DNA of 64,000 bases from Sipunculus nudus (taxonomy: Eukaryota; Annelida; Sipuncula; Golfingiida; Sipunculidae), in NCBI GenBank assembly GCA_026874595.1, contig CM049313.1:28394008-28458007 (forward strand), in the 5' to 3' direction. The notes under the pieces are model-generated. The model saw nothing but the letters and a program-made list of their open reading frames with translations, searched no databases and was not told where the DNA came from. Below are positions 58,101 to 58,591 of this stretch, piece by piece. Within the stretch, counting starts at the first letter, position 1. The number at the start of each line of letters is the position of its first letter. The position numbers were made by a program, and so were the translations under genes.

Positions 58101-58591
58101 TCCAGAAAACAACATCTAAAAAGCCTGCTGAACGCAAAGGAGTTCCTGGAAAGTTTGATGGTACAACCAACTATAAGGAAGACTTCCGAAAATGGCAGCC
58201 CGGAGAGAAAGCAACAATCACAACACGGGCAGATTACAATCCCCCAGAAGCACCATTTGAGGGCACATCAAACTACACAACAGATTTTATCAAGCACCAT
58301 ATGGATCCAACAAAAAGCTTAAAGCCAAATGATACAGGCTACCAGAGCGGTGCTCCATTTGAAGGTGATACAATGTACCGCTGTGATTACACAAAGAAGA
58401 AACTACCACCTTGTCCTGCGGCCATTTTGGAAGGACCTCAGTCAGGCTTCAAGTTTTCTGATCAAGATCCATACACTGGCCACAAATTTTATGAACCAAA
58501 AGCTGTGTCAGTGTCTGTAACGTCTCTGCCCCATAGAGTTCAGAGTGCTGACAATCTGAACAAGCAGTTAACAGCTCTGTCAGTTGCATAG
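3912..58591 (+). CDS. saxo: SAXO-type axonemal microtubule protein, whole gene (5 coding exons)
   Basis: The five exons (3912-3949, 34589-34765, 47016-47128, 50320-50406, 56973-58591) total 2034 nt with the stop, giving 677 residues. Phases agree at every junction and all introns are GT-AG. SAXO proteins are microtubule inner or stabilising proteins of cilia, flagella and centrioles. The N-terminus CICMICNCGRHRCPH is the family's cysteine-rich signature. It is followed by about 17 Mn-type repeats of the form [FL]-x-G-x-[TS]-x-Y-x-x-D-[YF], the known microtubule-binding units. Vertebrate SAXO1 and SAXO2 are shorter (roughly 400-475 residues); the extra length comes from three tandem blocks of about 200 residues. 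No signal peptide or membrane segment is seen. The gene could be either the SAXO1 or SAXO2 orthologue or the undivided ancestor. Confidence 0.93.
3950..5265. other. 5' part of intron 1
   Basis: No exon is seen. At 4604-4619 there is a perfect hairpin (CTCTGGT, 2-nt loop, ACCAGAG). It overlaps a cluster of AGGTCA-type half sites at 4618-4640. A small imperfect inverted repeat built from AGACTAATAC and CTATTAC blocks lies at about 5044-5130. Confidence 0.4.
5266..5690. repeat. MITE-like repeat, copy 1 (inverted relative to 14570-14850)
   Basis: The segment from GGTCTAAAACACTAC onward matches the reverse complement of about 14570-14850 with small indels. Shared landmarks are a near-palindrome of about 34 bp at 5305-5339 (GTTGGCAGTACTGCCAAC core), the CTCTATGCATCAGTGCACAG block and a GATGGTGTGTATAT block near 5660. 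Both outer ends read GGGTCTAAAAC when oriented outward. No clear target duplication was found, so the limits are approximate. Confidence 0.6.
5751..5758. repeat. Left 8-bp target-site duplication of hAT-like element
   Basis: GATCTCTT here is repeated exactly at 7948-7955, directly outside the CAGGGTTGG ... CCAACCCTG termini. Confidence 0.9.
5759..7947. mobile_element. Non-autonomous hAT-like DNA transposon
   Basis: This 2189-bp element begins CAGGGTTGG and ends CCAACCCTG and is flanked by a perfect 8-bp target duplication. Those features are diagnostic of the hAT superfamily. Subterminal regions (5815-5850 and 7830-7940) contain many copies of GCCTAAAAC or TTTTAGGCAG in both orientations, as expected of transposase-binding repeats. 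No transposase frame is present; the longest frames inside are short and unrelated. The middle holds a perfect long hairpin at 6411-6531. A second inverted repeat pairs about 5838-5904 with 6530-6597. The element lies in SAXO intron 1. Confidence 0.88.
6411..6531. repeat. Perfect 57-bp-arm hairpin
   Basis: Arms 6411-6467 and 6475-6531 are exact reverse complements, with a 7-nt loop (TTTTAGG). The arms include the TTTTGGGCACTTTTTGTGCC block. The hairpin lies inside the hAT-like element and is nested within a longer, less perfect inverted repeat. A transcript through it would fold into a long duplex. Confidence 0.95.
7948..7955. repeat. Right 8-bp target-site duplication of hAT-like element
   Basis: GATCTCTT, identical to 5751-5758. 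Confidence 0.9.
7956..8821. other. Intron 1, no feature recognised
   Basis: AT-rich and non-coding by eye. A short stretch near 8597-8640 (GTCTGTGGTATATACCATCA) resembles the inner part of the MITE-like copy at about 14600, in the same orientation, so it may be a fragment of that family. Confidence 0.4.
8822..9720 (+). pseudogene. Decayed LINE (non-LTR) reverse transcriptase fragment
   Basis: Three canonical non-LTR RT motifs occur in order on the + strand. DQTGFI is at 8846-8863 and FISIDFEKAFD at 8945-8977 in the same frame. The catalytic box QYADDT is at 9551-9568, followed by TLILTALGGYQSIKEAI. Stops (for example TGA between the first two motifs and TAA after the second) and frame changes break the frame. 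The endonuclease region and 3' tail were not found. The DQTGFI and YADDT forms are shared by several clades, so the clade is not assigned. Confidence 0.82.
9833..9896. repeat. (AT)n microsatellite
   Basis: Pure alternating AT for 64 bp. Confidence 0.97.
9897..10240. other. Intron 1, nothing recognised
   Basis: AT-rich sequence between the microsatellite and the head of the family A element, with no coding or repeat signal beyond it. Confidence 0.4.
10241..13591 (+). repeat. Family A hairpin-headed modular repeat, long copy
   Basis: The element starts with a stem-loop (AGCTCAG..GACT paired with AGTC..CTGAGCT, 10243-10271) and a pyrimidine-rich GTCCGT tract. It ends with CAGTCAGCTGAGC (13555-13567) followed by the palindrome GACCCATGGGTC. 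The first 13 bases after TTTA (10244-10256) and the end block are perfect inverted repeats. The interior holds about six tandem modules of roughly 310-340 bp (10.3-12.3 kb), each ending in CTGGTGG(C/T)(G/A)CCACCTGTATTTTT. A second module type follows (12.3-13.3 kb) with ATATCTCGGGAACCG and GGTGGCGCCACC. No protein-coding capacity was recognised. Mechanism and class are unknown. Confidence 0.75.
13699..14506. mobile_element. Foldback-type element with TCCCGGGAA-rich inverted repeats
   Basis: The ends are long inverted repeats: 13699 onward (TATATGTCGAGGGAAGAAT, then AGAATCTGGGAAGATCCAGAATC) is mirrored at 14464-14506. Inside are many copies of a roughly 20-bp motif of the form CCCGGGAAxAATxAGAATTC in both orientations, so each half can fold on itself. 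The central 14000-14345 part is AT-rich and unrelated. A TA target duplication is possible, but the flanks are AT repeats and cannot prove it. No transposase frame was seen. Confidence 0.72.
14570..14850. repeat. MITE-like repeat, copy 2 (inverted relative to 5266-5690)
   Basis: Reverse complement of the copy at 5266-5690, sharing the GTTGGCAGTACTGCCAAC-type hairpin (14780-14815, one mismatch) and the TGTGCACTGATGCATAGAGGG block. The outer end reads GTTTTAGACCC. Confidence 0.6.
14911..14956. repeat. 15-bp perfect stem-loop ending at a potential splice acceptor
   Basis: CTGTAACGCAAACAA (14911-14925) and TTGTTTGCGTTACAG (14942-14956) are exact reverse complements with a 16-nt loop. The right arm ends in a pyrimidine-rich ...TTACAG, which could act as a 3' splice site for the following open frame. 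Confidence 0.85.
14957..15111 (+). pseudogene. Possible terminal exon of an unidentified gene
   Basis: After the acceptor-like TTACAG, one frame (CCT AAG GTG ...) stays open for 50 codons to TAA at 15109-15111. The predicted residues begin PKVESLPSKASSDLTKAVRT and end LTQLRNKL. An AATAAA (15099-15104) lies just before the stop. Composition is richer in GC and less repetitive than the flanks, which looks exon-like. I do not recognise the protein. No matching upstream exons were found, and joining it to SAXO is not supported. It could be a relic terminal exon, a gene fragment carried by a transposon, or chance. Confidence 0.3.
15112..16079. other. Intron 1, only a short hairpin seen
   Basis: No gene recognised. 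A perfect 10-bp stem (GACTCCATTC, 2-nt loop, GAATGGAGTC) lies at 15376-15397, next to GTTCGG and GTTCGGG blocks on both sides. Confidence 0.45.
16080..16144. repeat. (TA)n microsatellite abutting the BEL LTR
   Basis: Alternating TA up to the first base of the LTR. Alternating TA resumes directly after the far LTR (24340-24350), so the element inserted into this microsatellite. Confidence 0.95.
16145..17006 (-). repeat. BEL element 3' LTR
   Basis: 862 bp, matching 23478-24339 apart from one base seen by eye. It contains a tRNA-like stretch at about 16808-16880 (plus strand). The adjoining internal bases read AAGAGGCCGAGTG on the minus strand, a weak polypurine tract. Confidence 0.93.
17167..18174 (-). 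CDS. BEL pol: integrase core and DUF5641-like C-terminus
   Basis: 335 residues. The integrase catalytic acids appear as D36 (GVDFFGP), D98 (CDNGTNF) and E148 (GGVWERQ). The C-terminal part, with RKRWRRIQYLANQFWYRW and GDIVLLRDDN, is typical of the DUF5641 domain at the end of BEL/Pao polyproteins. This frame is not a separate gene. It is the continuation of the upstream RT-RNase H frame after a one-base shift at a run of seven A's (minus strand, about 18155-18162), so the first residues overlap the preceding frame's tail. It ends at TAA, about 160 bp before the 3' LTR. Confidence 0.9.
   Translation of the reverse strand: MSPVVVLKKPVCEQKMADLPPARLSPAPPFTYTGVDFFGPFFIKEGRKEVKRYGALFTCLVSRAIHIESSNSLDTDFFIHALRRFIARRGAVKDIRCDNGTNFVGAERDLHKAIMNMDQNSLRDQLLQQNIKWTFNPPAASHMGGVWERQVKTVRKVLSHLFREFGNRVDDESFRTLLCEVESIVNSRPLTSVSTDSDDLSPLTPNHLLNLKSIVIPPPGQFQREDVYARKRWRRIQYLANQFWYRWRREYLLTLQQRQKWSKSTRNLTAGDIVLLRDDNMPRNLWRLGRITKTEPDRKGYVRSVLLRAQGSDLPRPIHKLVLLLPIEEQGSHSD
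18137..20830 (-). CDS. BEL pol: reverse transcriptase, RNase H, integrase zinc-binding part
   Basis: 897 residues. RT spans roughly residues 200-345, with the catalytic FYVDD box at 336-340. RNase H follows with D520 (LFSDAS), E564 (RLELTAA) and D594 (HTDSTT). An HHCC integrase N-terminal domain is at about 840-888, ending CVSCRRLKK. The frame then closes because of the homopolymer shift described for the integrase core. The first Met is not a true start: the same frame extends upstream through a TGA (20903-20905) into the protease region, so it is part of one polyprotein. Confidence 0.92.
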   Translation of the reverse strand: MAKDVPDYNPDMDIGLLIGSNCPLALEPLRVVPTHGEGPFASQLRHGWTVNGPVCVSKTTDTVNCSRIIVREMEPMKEVISPESVLKMFELDFNDRPTTLHGERSHSQEDKLFLEKAKEGIRLTEGHYEIPLPFRNSNVTMPCNRQQAVKRAQWQKKKMLRDEKYREDYINFVNALLDKGYAQRIEENSLSAASGKVWYLPHHSVYHPKKPNKIRVVFDCSARYEGTSLNDKLIPGPDLTNSLIGVLTRFREELIAFIGDVEAMFHQVRVPSDQCNFLRFLWWPGGDLDSGLHEYQMKVHLFGAISSPSICNYALRRITEDNVLPQPVSHTINRNFYVDDCLKSVASEHEAVKLINDLCSACSTGGFYLAKFISNSTAVLESIPAKERANEIQTIELDYDKLPIERALGIQWCISKDTFGFSFMTNSQPETRRGILSTVSSIFDPLGFLAPFILPAKKILQDLCKETDLDWDDEIPDQYTKQWQRWLNDLQLLNEVSVNRCLKPEGFGTVTSTQLHLFSDASSIGYASAAYLRLSNMEGKIHTSFLIGKARLAPVKPTTIPRLELTAATISVHLGQMMRQELDNKPDHIVYHTDSTTVLHYICSEKKRFPVFVANRVGTIREFSTPEQWRYVPTTDNPADYGSRGQNSIQMLKHKCWIEGPECLRKHEDAWPKQPNIIEDTSSEADKIEHSLSTVVPYVDPQSKPLDQLLVYYSSWHRLKKAVAYLLRLRHILQEPNKPHLGQTKPAESHPLTVDEMDNAELSILKYIQQQHFPSEIEHLKQNKLQSQRGRANRACVSNQSSIYRLDPFPDCDIIRVGGRLTKSILPRNMKHPVILPRKSHITTLIIRSVHEQLGHSGRNHVLAQLREKYWVINGNAAVRHVLTHCVSCRRLKKTRL
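20903..21940 (-). CDS. BEL gag C-terminal part, zinc knuckles and aspartic protease
   Basis: 345 residues. Cysteine-histidine knuckle motifs are seen at 155-167, 188-201 and 207-214. The protease active site is YDSGSSG at 282-288, as in DUF1758-type BEL proteases. The frame is continuous with gag upstream, apart from TAG at 21962-21964, and with RT downstream, apart from TGA at 20903-20905. The base context of the TGA (reading CAA TGA GAA GAA) is compatible with a CpG transition from an Arg codon, but readthrough cannot be excluded. Confidence 0.9.
   Translation of the reverse strand: MAYVNKLLKWPVIRYDDSSSLKHLSYFLVKCLHAMSTLCHMDVLNHSPNMQAVVCKLPPYLQNKWRDKVTNLRREQMRMPFFEDLVQFVQQASEAANDPIYSKEALEKNNTQRTYSVSNRKQFSPKPKSSSFTTEVNSGYRRPGVKQGNNYSRSCILCKKSHDLDNCEELLKKTLNDRRAFLKEKRMCFGCYGYNHISKGCTNKLKCRQCGKRHPTALHDDSFQANKVPSNDASNDDTNVQANIQTSSCSAADDGSIVLHAILPVKVRQNGNDKVVSTYAFYDSGSSGCFITDDLRTKLSATGKDVSLQLRTMHGQSYIKTTAVSDLIVSDWSDRNPIPLPKTYQ
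21962..23218 (-). CDS. BEL gag N-terminal part
   Basis: 418 residues starting MSDTKRDCDL, 260 bp inside the 5' LTR. A charged, coiled-coil-prone region (about 40-235) with a KEKAHLAALMVERDRLADRN stretch is followed by a glutamine-rich linker (about 320-335). A DUF1759-like capsid segment then begins PEVPKFTGDVMEYNTFMMAF. The frame ends at TAG where the family normally continues. The next frame is in the same phase only 21 nt on, so the TAG is a nonsense change or a suppressed stop, not the natural end. Confidence 0.9.
   Translation of the reverse strand: MSDTKRDCDLRDNVTAVTETETDMQSAVSHSSRQRTLTDKGLVEKQRVLKNKQTAALSALTKKRTELTKLMLNTNNLHLVKTCLDGLNELFVHYQQCYSAHFDVLSSETEQDIESKRFDDKERSFLEFQCCVKKWITQAERELSDQLDGSIVSSRKSHRSSKHSEASSRSRASSTSTRAKEKAHLAALMVERDRLADRNALEAKTRQLDLDIEIAKAQAREKVYAEAEQAEMHQDDDQHPHVSIIAAKPNEVETLPKFTKIDQEDAPQRNYGASITENVDIIQSHADSKPLLKTLDPTARPFNPDSFGADPPGSFPAEHIGSQQQHQNQQIMATCQQLATTMALPQPEVPKFTGDVMEYNTFMMAFDARIASRTLNSADKLYFLDQHLDGDAKDLIGGCLYMEPSAGYQRARSLLQRE
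23478..24339 (-). repeat. BEL element 5' LTR
   Basis: 862 bp, the partner of 16145-17006. On the minus strand transcription would start here and run toward lower coordinates. The following bases (TTTAGTTTGAAAACTC...) did not give a primer-binding site I can assign to a tRNA. Confidence 0.92.
24340..25770. other. Intron 1, nothing recognised except a short TA run
   Basis: No exon or known element identified. A TA microsatellite of about 18 bp lies near 25180-25198. Confidence 0.4.
25771..26500 (+). repeat. Family A repeat, two tandem heads
   Basis: Two head-to-tail modules start with AGCTCcGCTGACTGTAAGTC (25772) and AGCTCAGCTGACTGTAAGCC (26151). Each continues through GTCCGTC, the CTGGACCTAGAA block and TACCCxCCAGAATAATCAAAA, and ends at GGTGGCGCCACCTGTATTTTT (26098, 26470). 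They are closer to each other than to the 10-13 kb copy and resemble 43245-43800. Both point the same way as SAXO. Confidence 0.75.
26501..26769. other. Intron 1, nothing recognised
   Basis: AT-rich spacer between the family A modules and the Gypsy LTR. Confidence 0.35.
26770..26915 (-). repeat. Gypsy element 3' LTR
   Basis: 146 bp, with its partner at 30950-31095. Differences seen are A/G near 26778 (30958) and C/A near 26873. Confidence 0.85.
26957..27961 (-). pseudogene. Gypsy pol: integrase core
   Basis: 334-residue frame with the DD35E triad D49 (GIDIMGPF), D108 (TTDNGPQF) and E144 (NGATERLN), spaced 35 residues between the last two. The first 14 residues are out of frame: the HHCC region upstream continues in another frame, and a shift occurs just before YDCVFCQNSDKT. 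The tail has DYVRIHLPNKSHK and a basic C-terminus. It belongs to the polyprotein that starts at 30931. Confidence 0.88.
28080..28670 (-). pseudogene. Gypsy pol: RNase H
   Basis: 196 residues beginning inside the RNase H domain (GAEMSQ...RPVAFISRSLSDAEKKYSIGE) and covering TDHRSLVTLL and a VADTLSRLP end, the usual Gypsy RNase H landmarks. A shift upstream (about 28700-28735) separates it from the RT frame, with apparent loss of a few codons. A second shift near 28165 diverts the end of the frame, so the following integrase zinc-binding domain must be read in another frame. Confidence 0.87.
28535..30931 (-). CDS. Gypsy gag-protease-RT frame
   Basis: The frame is open from inside the LTR. The likely start is the Met at 30931 (MAEATAFLQPPDP), directly after the primer-binding-like TGGCGACGAAG. 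Capsid-like gag is followed by zinc knuckles CYRCGSVKHLANDANC and CRSCHKVGHYAKVC. The protease then has NTGATVSLID in place of the expected DTGA, so the catalytic Asp is Asn. RT has KLDLNSAYHQ and the catalytic YLDD box. The last 40 or so residues are out of frame after a shift in the RT-RNase H linker. Confidence 0.9.
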   Translation of the reverse strand: MAEATAFLQPPDPFLVAPGQPHVPWARWKQTFLNYMDASGYTEFSEVRQKAILLHCLGTEGQRIYFATVSNQEHSDSGFNQMLTKLDQLDGQLNIAGERSKFRARRQHQGETISEYVATLRELAATCDFKAFEDEMIRDQLTEHTSHQRIREKLTSKTYTLQQALQLSKEIEDGIIVAIEIHQRSTAAESVHFNKSTKPRFDNKRRPTAVKPAFGSRDSQQKPARSCYRCGSVKHLANDANCRAKAAQCRSCHKVGHYAKVCMSQGRVRTVHADPIPDSEPTDDTPETEFAPSVNSAVLKIDTGVTDNSKHIHAKVHINNIPLTMIINTGATVSLIDQDTYMNNFATCPLKPCDIRLTTFDNRYINTIGYFTATVNLNGQEAPCKIYVTTKGCCILGLDIFDKLQLCIEQDHEVYMTSDSVLSEFPELFCGIGTAKGFLHKCVLTDNAVPVAQRQRPIPFALQQEVKTEIDTLLENGIIEETQNSSWISPTVITHRKNGGIRLCVDLRAVNKQIVPMRYPLPNSETLMASIHSANYITKLDLNSAYHQLTLHPESRELTTFSVPGGVYRYVKSPYGLADLPGSFQKMMDIICADCEGTLNYLDDVIITADTSEEHDIRLRKVLQKFSNAGLTLNSEKCIYKVNKLDWLGVTICSSGIEMTQTNTVALVNIHPPNDIQELRSILGLFQYYSKFIPDFATIVMPLRTLLRGNNNQEFHWEETHQDAFDQVKQLLVSPTVLDRKLKPLLLATLQRKVWVLKCHSYNLTILYAQLHSSPDHSLMQKRNTVLVNWKPSHASMP
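30950..31095 (-). repeat. Gypsy element 5' LTR
   Basis: 146 bp, with its partner at 26770-26915. The outer flank (CCGCA) does not match the other side (TATTA), so no target duplication is visible. Confidence 0.85.
31096..31566. other. Intron 1, nothing recognised
   Basis: No exon or repeat identified between the Gypsy LTR and the family B head. Confidence 0.35.
31567..34156 (+). repeat. Family B TIR-hairpin element, copy 1
   Basis: About 2.6 kb. It starts AGCAAACCTGTGAGCTTATG and ends CACAGGTTCGCATTA followed by the stem-loop AGGCCTGTAGGCCT (34140-34153). The start and end are 11-bp inverted repeats with one mismatch. A CGTC/GTCCGTC tract follows the start, then modules with CAAATTGTCCAATATTTCACAGAAATGATTCCTGG-like text. 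A TTGGCAGACTGCCAA-bearing minisatellite lies at 33060-33690. It is homologous along its length to 37041-39609 and in the same orientation. Confidence 0.75.
34157..34588. other. 3' end of intron 1
   Basis: Contains an isolated family A-like end block (CAGCTAAGCATCAT, TCCATGGGCCACTAG) at 34341-34372. The sequence then runs to the acceptor TTGCTTGCAG at 34579-34588. Confidence 0.5.
34589..34765 (+). CDS. saxo: SAXO exon 2
   Basis: 177 nt, residues 13-72. It completes the signature (G-RHRCPHKRHG) and encodes the linker TEYNQRYKEHPMEMRQSFKP, an early SAXO landmark. It ends GPLEDKTTN plus AG of an Arg codon before the donor GTACAC at 34766. The acceptor TTGCTTGCAG is at 34579-34588. Phase 2 enters and phase 2 leaves, matching both neighbours. 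Confidence 0.92.
34766..37040 (+). other. 5' part of intron 2, with a family A head fragment
   Basis: Mostly AT-rich, with no exon seen. A diverged family A head and module lies at about 35674-35960 (ACTCCGCTGAG, AGTCAAATGAGCT, then CATCCATCTGTCCATCC), again in SAXO orientation. It lacks the GGTGGCGCCACC end and the terminal block. Confidence 0.5.
37041..39609 (+). repeat. Family B TIR-hairpin element, copy 2
   Basis: Second copy of the 31567-34156 element. It starts AGCGAACCTGTGAG and ends CACAGGTTTGCATT followed by AGGCCTGTAGGCCT (39593-39606). It carries the same module series and the TTGGCAGACTGCCAA minisatellite (38830-39100). The two copies differ by many indels, so the duplication is not recent. 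Confidence 0.77.
39610..40711. other. Intron 2, nothing recognised
   Basis: No exon or repeat family was assigned. A CT-rich stretch (CTCTCTCTTTGCTCCCCTC) lies near 40606-40625, without a good open frame after it. Confidence 0.4.
40712..42254 (+). repeat. Family C hairpin-ended element with 180-bp tandem units
   Basis: The head hairpin ATGCCCC...GGGGCAT (40713-40741) is followed by a GTCCGTCATTCCGTCC tract. Eight tandem units of about 164-181 bp come next. The anchor GCAGAT recurs at about 40831, 41010, 41190, 41370, 41551, 41715 and 41886, with GCATAT at 42065. The end has hairpins TGCCCC-aggc-GGGGGCA (42212-42228) and GTGTCG-ttc-CGACAC (42232-42246). The head and tail share ATGCCCCC / GGGGGCAT as inverted ends. 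No coding capacity was recognised. Confidence 0.78.
42255..42606. other. Intron 2, nothing recognised
   Basis: AT-rich spacer without features. Confidence 0.35.
42607..43800 (+). repeat. Family A repeats, two adjacent heads
   Basis: Heads are at 42608 (AGCTCGGCTGCCTTTCAGTC) and 43245 (GGCTCAGCTGACTGTAAGTC). Each has a GTCC-type tract and modules with CTTGGAAACCTGAAATTAGG. The second ends in two GGTGGCGCCACCTGTA blocks (43570, 43690) separated by a repeated ACAATCATGTCAGTTTCTCAG unit. A poly-C run lies near 43058-43075. Confidence 0.72.
43850..45285 (+). repeat. Family G modular repeat rich in AGGTCA direct repeats
   Basis: Begins with a CTGTCTGTCTGTCCATCCGTCC tract. It continues as degenerate tandem modules containing TTTCCAGATGATAACTCCAG, GACTTATATATGxCxCACCACTAA and AGGTCAAAGGTCAAGGTCAC (near 44020, 44160, 44290, 44445, 44590, 44740, 44880, 45003 and 45140). 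It ends with GACCCATGGGTCCCTAG (45269-45285), the same kind of palindromic end block as family A. Confidence 0.72.
45286..45589 (+). repeat. Tandem pair of GTCAGTGATTGCTCTCATGC units
   Basis: Two copies (about 45290-45430 and 45450-45585) of a unit with CCTTGCAATAACTTTCC, GTCAGTGATTGCTCTCATGC, ACCTTGGTTGGGATTGGTTT and a GTCTGTCTGTC tract. A third copy lies inside the family F element at 55150-55255. Confidence 0.65.
45590..46745 (+). repeat. Second-type family A modules (four units)
   Basis: Four units of roughly 275 bp share ATATCTC, GACCxATCAGGAAAAA, ACAAATGTAGCCCTTGGATAGC, GGTGG(C/T)(G/A)CCA and CATCTGTTTGTCTGCC with 12.4-13.3 kb. The last runs into CCCCTTGCCACTCAATCCATGCC as at 13330, so this is a headless copy of the family A 3' half. 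Confidence 0.72.
46482..46500. repeat. Interstitial telomere-like repeat
   Basis: TAACCTAACCCTAACCCTAAC occupies the place where the sister units (about 45645 and 46205) read ATAACATACACAAAAATGG. About a dozen bases of TTAGGG-complement sequence have therefore been inserted into one unit. TTAGGG is the usual animal telomere repeat. Confidence 0.85.
46832..46985 (+). repeat. Triplicated acceptor-like repeat just upstream of exon 3
   Basis: Three tandem units carry TATC(C/A)ATxTCTCCCTG, a pyrimidine run and (C/A)(T/A)TACAGGTT. Each ends in a good 3' splice-site-like CAG (46865, 46932, 46982), 33-150 bp before the real acceptor at 47015. Confidence 0.75.
47016..47128 (+). CDS. saxo: SAXO exon 3
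   Basis: 113 nt, residues 72-110. The acceptor is TCTTTAACAG (47006-47015) and the donor GTAAGA (47129). It encodes TDYVKHPMEKPFVHQQESYI, then PPEGSIDTLTNYKRDYV, two Mn-type repeats with the KPFVH...PPEG landmark that recurs twice in exon 5. It enters in phase 2 and leaves in phase 1, consistent with exons 2 and 4. Confidence 0.92.
47129..47904. other. 5' part of intron 3
   Basis: No exon seen. A roughly 80-bp unit (GATGATGAGTGxCAGGT, TGGACCAG, GAGTTGTCATTGTTTGATAT) occurs twice in tandem at about 47620-47780. Confidence 0.45.
47905..48268. repeat. Minisatellite GGTGAATGGCAAGCAGGC, left part
   Basis: About ten degenerate units of 30-37 bp with the core TGGTGAATGGCAAGCAGGC followed by xTCTCTCxCCCTT. 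The array stops at the head of the family D element and resumes at 48960. Confidence 0.85.
48269..48959 (+). repeat. Family D hairpin-headed element inserted in a minisatellite
   Basis: Starts with the stem GTATCCCC...GGGGATAC (48269-48294) and ends TTTAATACCCC. Two modules of about 330 bp each carry CCTTGACCTTGAAT, GAAAATCACACAAA and AACxGGTGGxGCCACCT, then TTTTAATxCCxTTTAATACCCC-type ends. The same minisatellite lies on both sides, so the unit inserted as a block. Sense orientation relative to SAXO. Confidence 0.78.
48960..49060. repeat. Minisatellite GGTGAATGGCAAGCAGGC, right part
   Basis: Three further units continuing the array of 47905-48268 after the family D insertion. Confidence 0.8.
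49061..49423. other. Intron 3, nothing recognised
   Basis: No exon or repeat family identified. Confidence 0.35.
49424..50245 (+). repeat. Family E hairpin-headed element
   Basis: Head TATACGCCCGTCATATGATGGG with CCATCTGTCCGTTAAC after it. Tandem modules of about 300 bp follow (GGTGTCGCCGC(G/A)(A/G)TAACTTATGAAG, CAAATATTTACC-type text, AATGAGGTCAGAGGTCA). The end is CACGGCAGGCGTATTATGCAC. ATACGCC at the start and GGCGTAT at the end are inverted. It stops about 75 bp before SAXO exon 4. Confidence 0.68.
50320..50406 (+). CDS. saxo: SAXO exon 4
   Basis: 87 nt, residues 110-139, encoding EKPITKSQPIKKDQVKRHPG, then KFEGEPTYK and the first base of a Thr codon. The acceptor is TGTTTCAG (50312-50319) and the donor GTAAGA (50407). 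It supplies one Mn-type repeat (KFEGEPTYKTDY, completed by exon 5). The last 25 or so bases of this exon with its donor closely match the unit of the minisatellite that follows. Confidence 0.9.
50407..51296 (+). repeat. 51-bp-type minisatellite resembling the end of exon 4, main array
   Basis: About 16 units with core ATGTTATGAAGGGGAGCAAC, then ATATAAAAGTxAACACAxCTAA. The commonest period is 51 bp, so parts stay open as a 17-residue repeat (MTCYEGEQHIKVNTTNY); this is not a gene. The GAAGGxGAxCAACATATAAAAGTAA part matches exon 4 and its splice donor at 50384-50411. Confidence 0.88.
51297..52370. other. Insertion splitting the minisatellite, left part
   Basis: No exon seen. The start (GTACAAGTCGCATCC, ATTTGCACCCTGACTTTTA) resembles the sequence bordering the array on the other side (54615-54700), so 51297-54701 probably entered as one block. 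Confidence 0.5.
52371..53787. mobile_element. Non-autonomous TIR DNA transposon
   Basis: The ends are 25-bp perfect inverted repeats beginning TACCGTAAAATCTCC (52371) and ending GGAGATTTTACGGTA (53787). If the terminal TA on each side is a target duplication, a Tc1/mariner-like class fits. Subterminal copies of GCGGTTTTAA occur at both ends. No transposase-length frame lies inside. It is nested in the block that splits the exon 4-like minisatellite. Confidence 0.78.
53788..54701. other. Insertion splitting the minisatellite, right part
   Basis: No exon or known family recognised. The end carries TACAAGTTGCACCCCGACTTT and TACAAGTCACAACTTC, echoing the left border at 51313-51345. Confidence 0.45.
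54702..55036 (+). repeat. Exon 4-like minisatellite, second array
   Basis: About seven units of the same GTTATGAAGGGGAGCAACAT minisatellite as 50407-51296, displaced by the 3.4-kb insertion. Confidence 0.85.
55041..55260 (+). repeat. Family F hairpin-headed element
   Basis: Head stem GTCCCC...GGGGGAC (55044-55075) followed by a GTCTGTCTGTCC tract and one unit with GTCAGTGATTGCTCTCATGC as in 45286-45589. Truncated; no end block seen. Confidence 0.65.
55261..56122 (+). other. Intron 4, with a diverged family D fragment
   Basis: No exon seen. About 55860-56122 resembles family D modules (GATATGGGTGTGGG, AAGGTCATGACxTxT, ATATCTCxAGAAA) without hairpin ends. Confidence 0.45.
56123..56195 (+). 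ncRNA. tRNA-like sequence (probable SINE head or tRNA pseudogene)
   Basis: A perfect T-arm CTGGG-TTCGATA-CCCAG (56174-56190) gives a good B-box (GGTTCGATACC). An A-box-like TGGACAGTCGAGGGG lies about 40 bp upstream. The acceptor ends do not pair (GGGGCCT against TCTTGCT) and no clear anticodon arm is found, so a functional tRNA is unlikely. Confidence 0.6.
56280..56500 (+). repeat. Fragment of second-type family A module
   Basis: Matches 12290-12500 in order: GCCGCCGTxxxxxxGTTTCCA, ATCGGGTCACATxTGAAxC, CTCTGACCTTTCCTCTCTA, AGTGTCCATxTGTG and ATATCTxGGGA. It has no head or end. Confidence 0.65.
56501..56807. other. Intron 4, nothing recognised
   Basis: No feature identified. Confidence 0.35.
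56808..56977 (+). repeat. Tandem duplication of the intron 4 acceptor
   Basis: Two head-to-tail copies (about 56808-56885 and 56901-56977) share TATGGTTCAC, ATATGTTTGATG, TAAA and ATTGGTTTCAGCTGAC. The upstream copy ends in an acceptor-like TTTCAG (56880) followed by CTGACCTAC, 92 bp before the true acceptor at 56972. Using the upstream site would read into a stop (TAA) within about 20 codons. Confidence 0.8.
56973..58591 (+). CDS. saxo: SAXO exon 5 (terminal, most Mn-type repeats)
   Basis: 1619 nt, residues 139-677. The acceptor is TTGGTTTCAG (56963-56972) and the stop TAG is at 58589-58591. It carries the rest of supra-repeat 1 and all of supra-repeats 2 and 3. Landmarks recur in order: RPFVHEPEVYVRPEG and KPYVREQDQYIKPEG, TTTHLDYNKKP, PGRFEGTTNYSQDFRKW and PGKFDGTTNYKEDFRKW, APFEG, PFDG(R/K)TGYRDD, APLDGL(S/T)TY. 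The C-terminal 80 or so residues (AAILEGPQSGFKFSDQDPYT onward) lack Mn repeats. Lysine- and proline-rich, as expected of a microtubule-binding filamentous protein. Confidence 0.95.
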
